A stretch of 60,000 nucleotides of DNA from Lineus longissimus (lineage: Eukaryota > Nemertea > Pilidiophora > Heteronemertea > Lineidae): NCBI RefSeq assembly GCF_910592395.1, contig NC_088320.1:622001-682000 (forward strand). Reading direction: 5' to 3'. Position 1 is the first letter of the stretch. Each line of letters opens with the position of its first letter. Positions 57,925 to 60,000 of the stretch are shown in pieces. A model generated the notes under the pieces. The model was not told the origin of the DNA, made no database searches, and worked only from the letters and a program-made list of their open reading frames with translations. A program made the translations under genes and the position numbers.

Positions 57925-60000
57925 CTGGCCATGATTCGTTGAATCGATAGATCTTTGATGAATCATATCGTTTGAATCATATCGAAAATCTAGGGGGGAT
58001 TCTGGGTGACATTCATCGCTCTGGCTGGCTTCATCCACGAGGGGCCTTTGTGGGGTCTATACACATCAAAGAATCACTAATTCAGGGTTTAACCAGGATG
58101 AGAAAGAGTTCCAATGCAGTGTTTAACACTGAGGTCTTACAATGAATTAGATTTCCAATGACCGTGATCCTAACTGATATGACGCCTTCTTTGTAACCAG
58201 ATCCCCTCGCCATCTGTATATACTTCTGGCATATCCAACACATCATTACCATTTACATTACTCCCCTTGGCCAAGCCGTCCTTCCCCTTACAACTTTACC
58301 TCCGACATGTTAGCCAAACCCTAATGAGCACATCGCTGTTCTGATGTGAATAATTGGTCGTGTGTTTGCTAAGTCAGAGCGGGACAAGCTTCACGCTTGT
58401 TAGCAGCCATTGCCATGGTGAATAGAATGGTGATTATTTACTGTGCTAGTAACGGCCAGAAGACCTAGGAATACCGCTGCCGCCAAGAGTTTTTTAGAAG
58501 CCAGGAGAATAGGAGTCTATGCATTCCAGTACATTTATGGCTTGAATACACTGCATCCTAGGACTGGCTGCGCTATAGGTCAACCGTTGAATCACATCGC
58601 TCGACCCGCCAGTCCTTAATTATCGCATTTTGTCCAGCATGCAAATCAGATTGTCCATAGTCTCGCTCAAGCAATTAAACACGCAATCGGCCAGCCACTG
58701 ATGGAGCTATCTTATACATTATTCAATGCAATGTGGGGTGTTGGCAACAAATTGTGCGCTGGGGCCTTGTGTTAGTTGGAAAGGATGCTATTTATTGAGG
58801 ATAACTGACAGAGTTGTCAACAATGCTAGTCCTAACGGTCTAATTGAAACGAGATGTGAGGCTTGGAGCTCCTGAATCATTTATGATTTTGGCTTACCAT
58901 GGCTTAACCCTTGTTGGTGTCTTTTTTAATAGTCCAGAGTTCAGGATGACATTTCCTTTGCTCTAGGAAAGATACAGGTGCGCTATGTTAAACCAAAAAG
59001 ATAATCTGTTCATTTAACTGCCGATCTTCACTAAAATATTTTCCTGAACTCGCCATACAGCGAGTGCAACTAACTTTGTACAACAACCCTAACTGCTGCA
59101 CTAATCGATTGAGCCACACCTAGTCCCTCCGATGTACACTAGGCCTCCCCTGCGTTATTCCCATTTATAATACTGACAGAAAAAATGCCATGTACGAGAA
59201 AAACAACCACCATCGGCAATTCCTCTTCGCTTAATCCTAACTGCCAGAGAGTGATGCTCAGTTTAACCTAGTCCCTGGGGATTCAAAGCTCTCCCACTTA
59301 CCATGGGAAACCACTGTATTAACCTTGTTTGTCCGCAGTAATGGACCCCTGGGAATGAGATTGGGATTAATTATTCATCATCGTTTGACACATTCTTTCT
59401 TCATACTTCCCTGCCGGAGCATTCCAAAACGAACAAAAAACATCATCCCCTATTGAAAGCTCTGCAGCAAGCTCATTTATCGGAATCGCTATGGTCAGGT
59501 AAATAATAGCTTGCTCTACTACTACCGAGTGACTCCAATGGCTGATAGCATTTCGAAGGCTTCATGGATAAGGAAGGATGAGGATGATTTGGGGTCGAAT
59601 GCAATATGCACAAGATAATTCGAGATAATAAGTTAATTTGAGATAATTCCAACTCTGCTTCAGAGTTATCTTCCTTGCCAATACTAATGCCAATGACGAA
59701 AATTCTATTCTGCCAAGGAGAGTTAACCGATCCTTCATCTTCCTCTCCTTACCATTTGATTTACAGCAGCCGTTTTTTACCGAATGACCGTAATGTTGAC
59801 AATAATGACACCACCGGAGGGTCGTTACTTCAGGTTATCAAAGCTCCTGGAAGGAGTAGGAAATGACTGCCTGAAGATGACCACAGGATGCATCGTCATA
59901 AGTCTACATTACTATATAAATATTTTAATTGATTGATTAATTGATTGAACAACCAATGTCATTGCCACAGCGTAAAATGTTGTAGAGTTAATAATGCAAA
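57925..60000. other. Non-coding right edge
   Basis: One 47-bp minus-strand segment (59302-59348) lies between good splice signals but is open in two frames and has no partner. A short ATTGATTGATTAATTGATTG run occurs at 59.93 kb. Nothing else is supportable. Confidence 0.4.

Overview
The window is eukaryotic nuclear DNA. It is about 40% G+C, mostly non-coding, and has no long uninterrupted genes, no prokaryotic operons and no CRISPR array. It carries minisatellites, degenerate tRNA-derived repeats and small inverted-repeat elements. A short repeat at 27.53 kb and the rapid-turnover satellites suggest a marine invertebrate, probably a mollusc or other lophotrochozoan; this is an inference from repeat style only. 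Exons were found by reading both strands for frames bounded by splice sites, without any database search.

The best gene lies on the minus strand between about 35.65 and 15.99 kb. One internal exon (20557-20372) encodes a textbook C3HC4 RING finger and is the only firmly identified protein domain here. A proposed first coding exon (35648-35381), two further internal exons (17895-17812, 17186-16974) and a proposed last exon (16176-15986, whose stop overlaps an AATAAA signal) all join through phase-1 introns. Together they give a coherent 313-residue model of a RING-type ubiquitin ligase with an acidic N-terminus and a polar linker. Two short exon candidates at 36.6 and 35.7 kb could be an alternative 5' end.

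A second candidate is a two-exon minus-strand gene at 41382-40890, for a 56-residue single-pass membrane protein. Weaker exon candidates, each an open frame next to a good splice signal, lie at 43-228, 10.8-11.0, 28.2-28.4, 33.5-33.7 and 53.7-54.2 kb (minus), and at 3.06-3.35 and 17.38-17.51 kb (plus). By-eye coding resemblance is weak evidence, so these are hypotheses.

The rest is intronic or intergenic. Notable structures are: a 216-bp near-perfect foldback element with 6-bp target-site duplications (9520-9735); a degenerate ~160-bp repeat followed by three 60-bp copies (13.56-14.31 kb); a G-rich low-complexity tract (25.88-25.99 kb); homopolymer C and G runs (27.0-29.7 kb); five perfect 24-bp copies (39.19-39.31 kb); a multi-module inverted-repeat element (40.04-40.21 kb); six 70-bp copies (41.86-42.27 kb); four 194-bp satellite copies with internal inverted arms (42.91-43.67 kb); and an inverted-repeat element at 57.33-57.50 kb with a related end near 42.80 kb.
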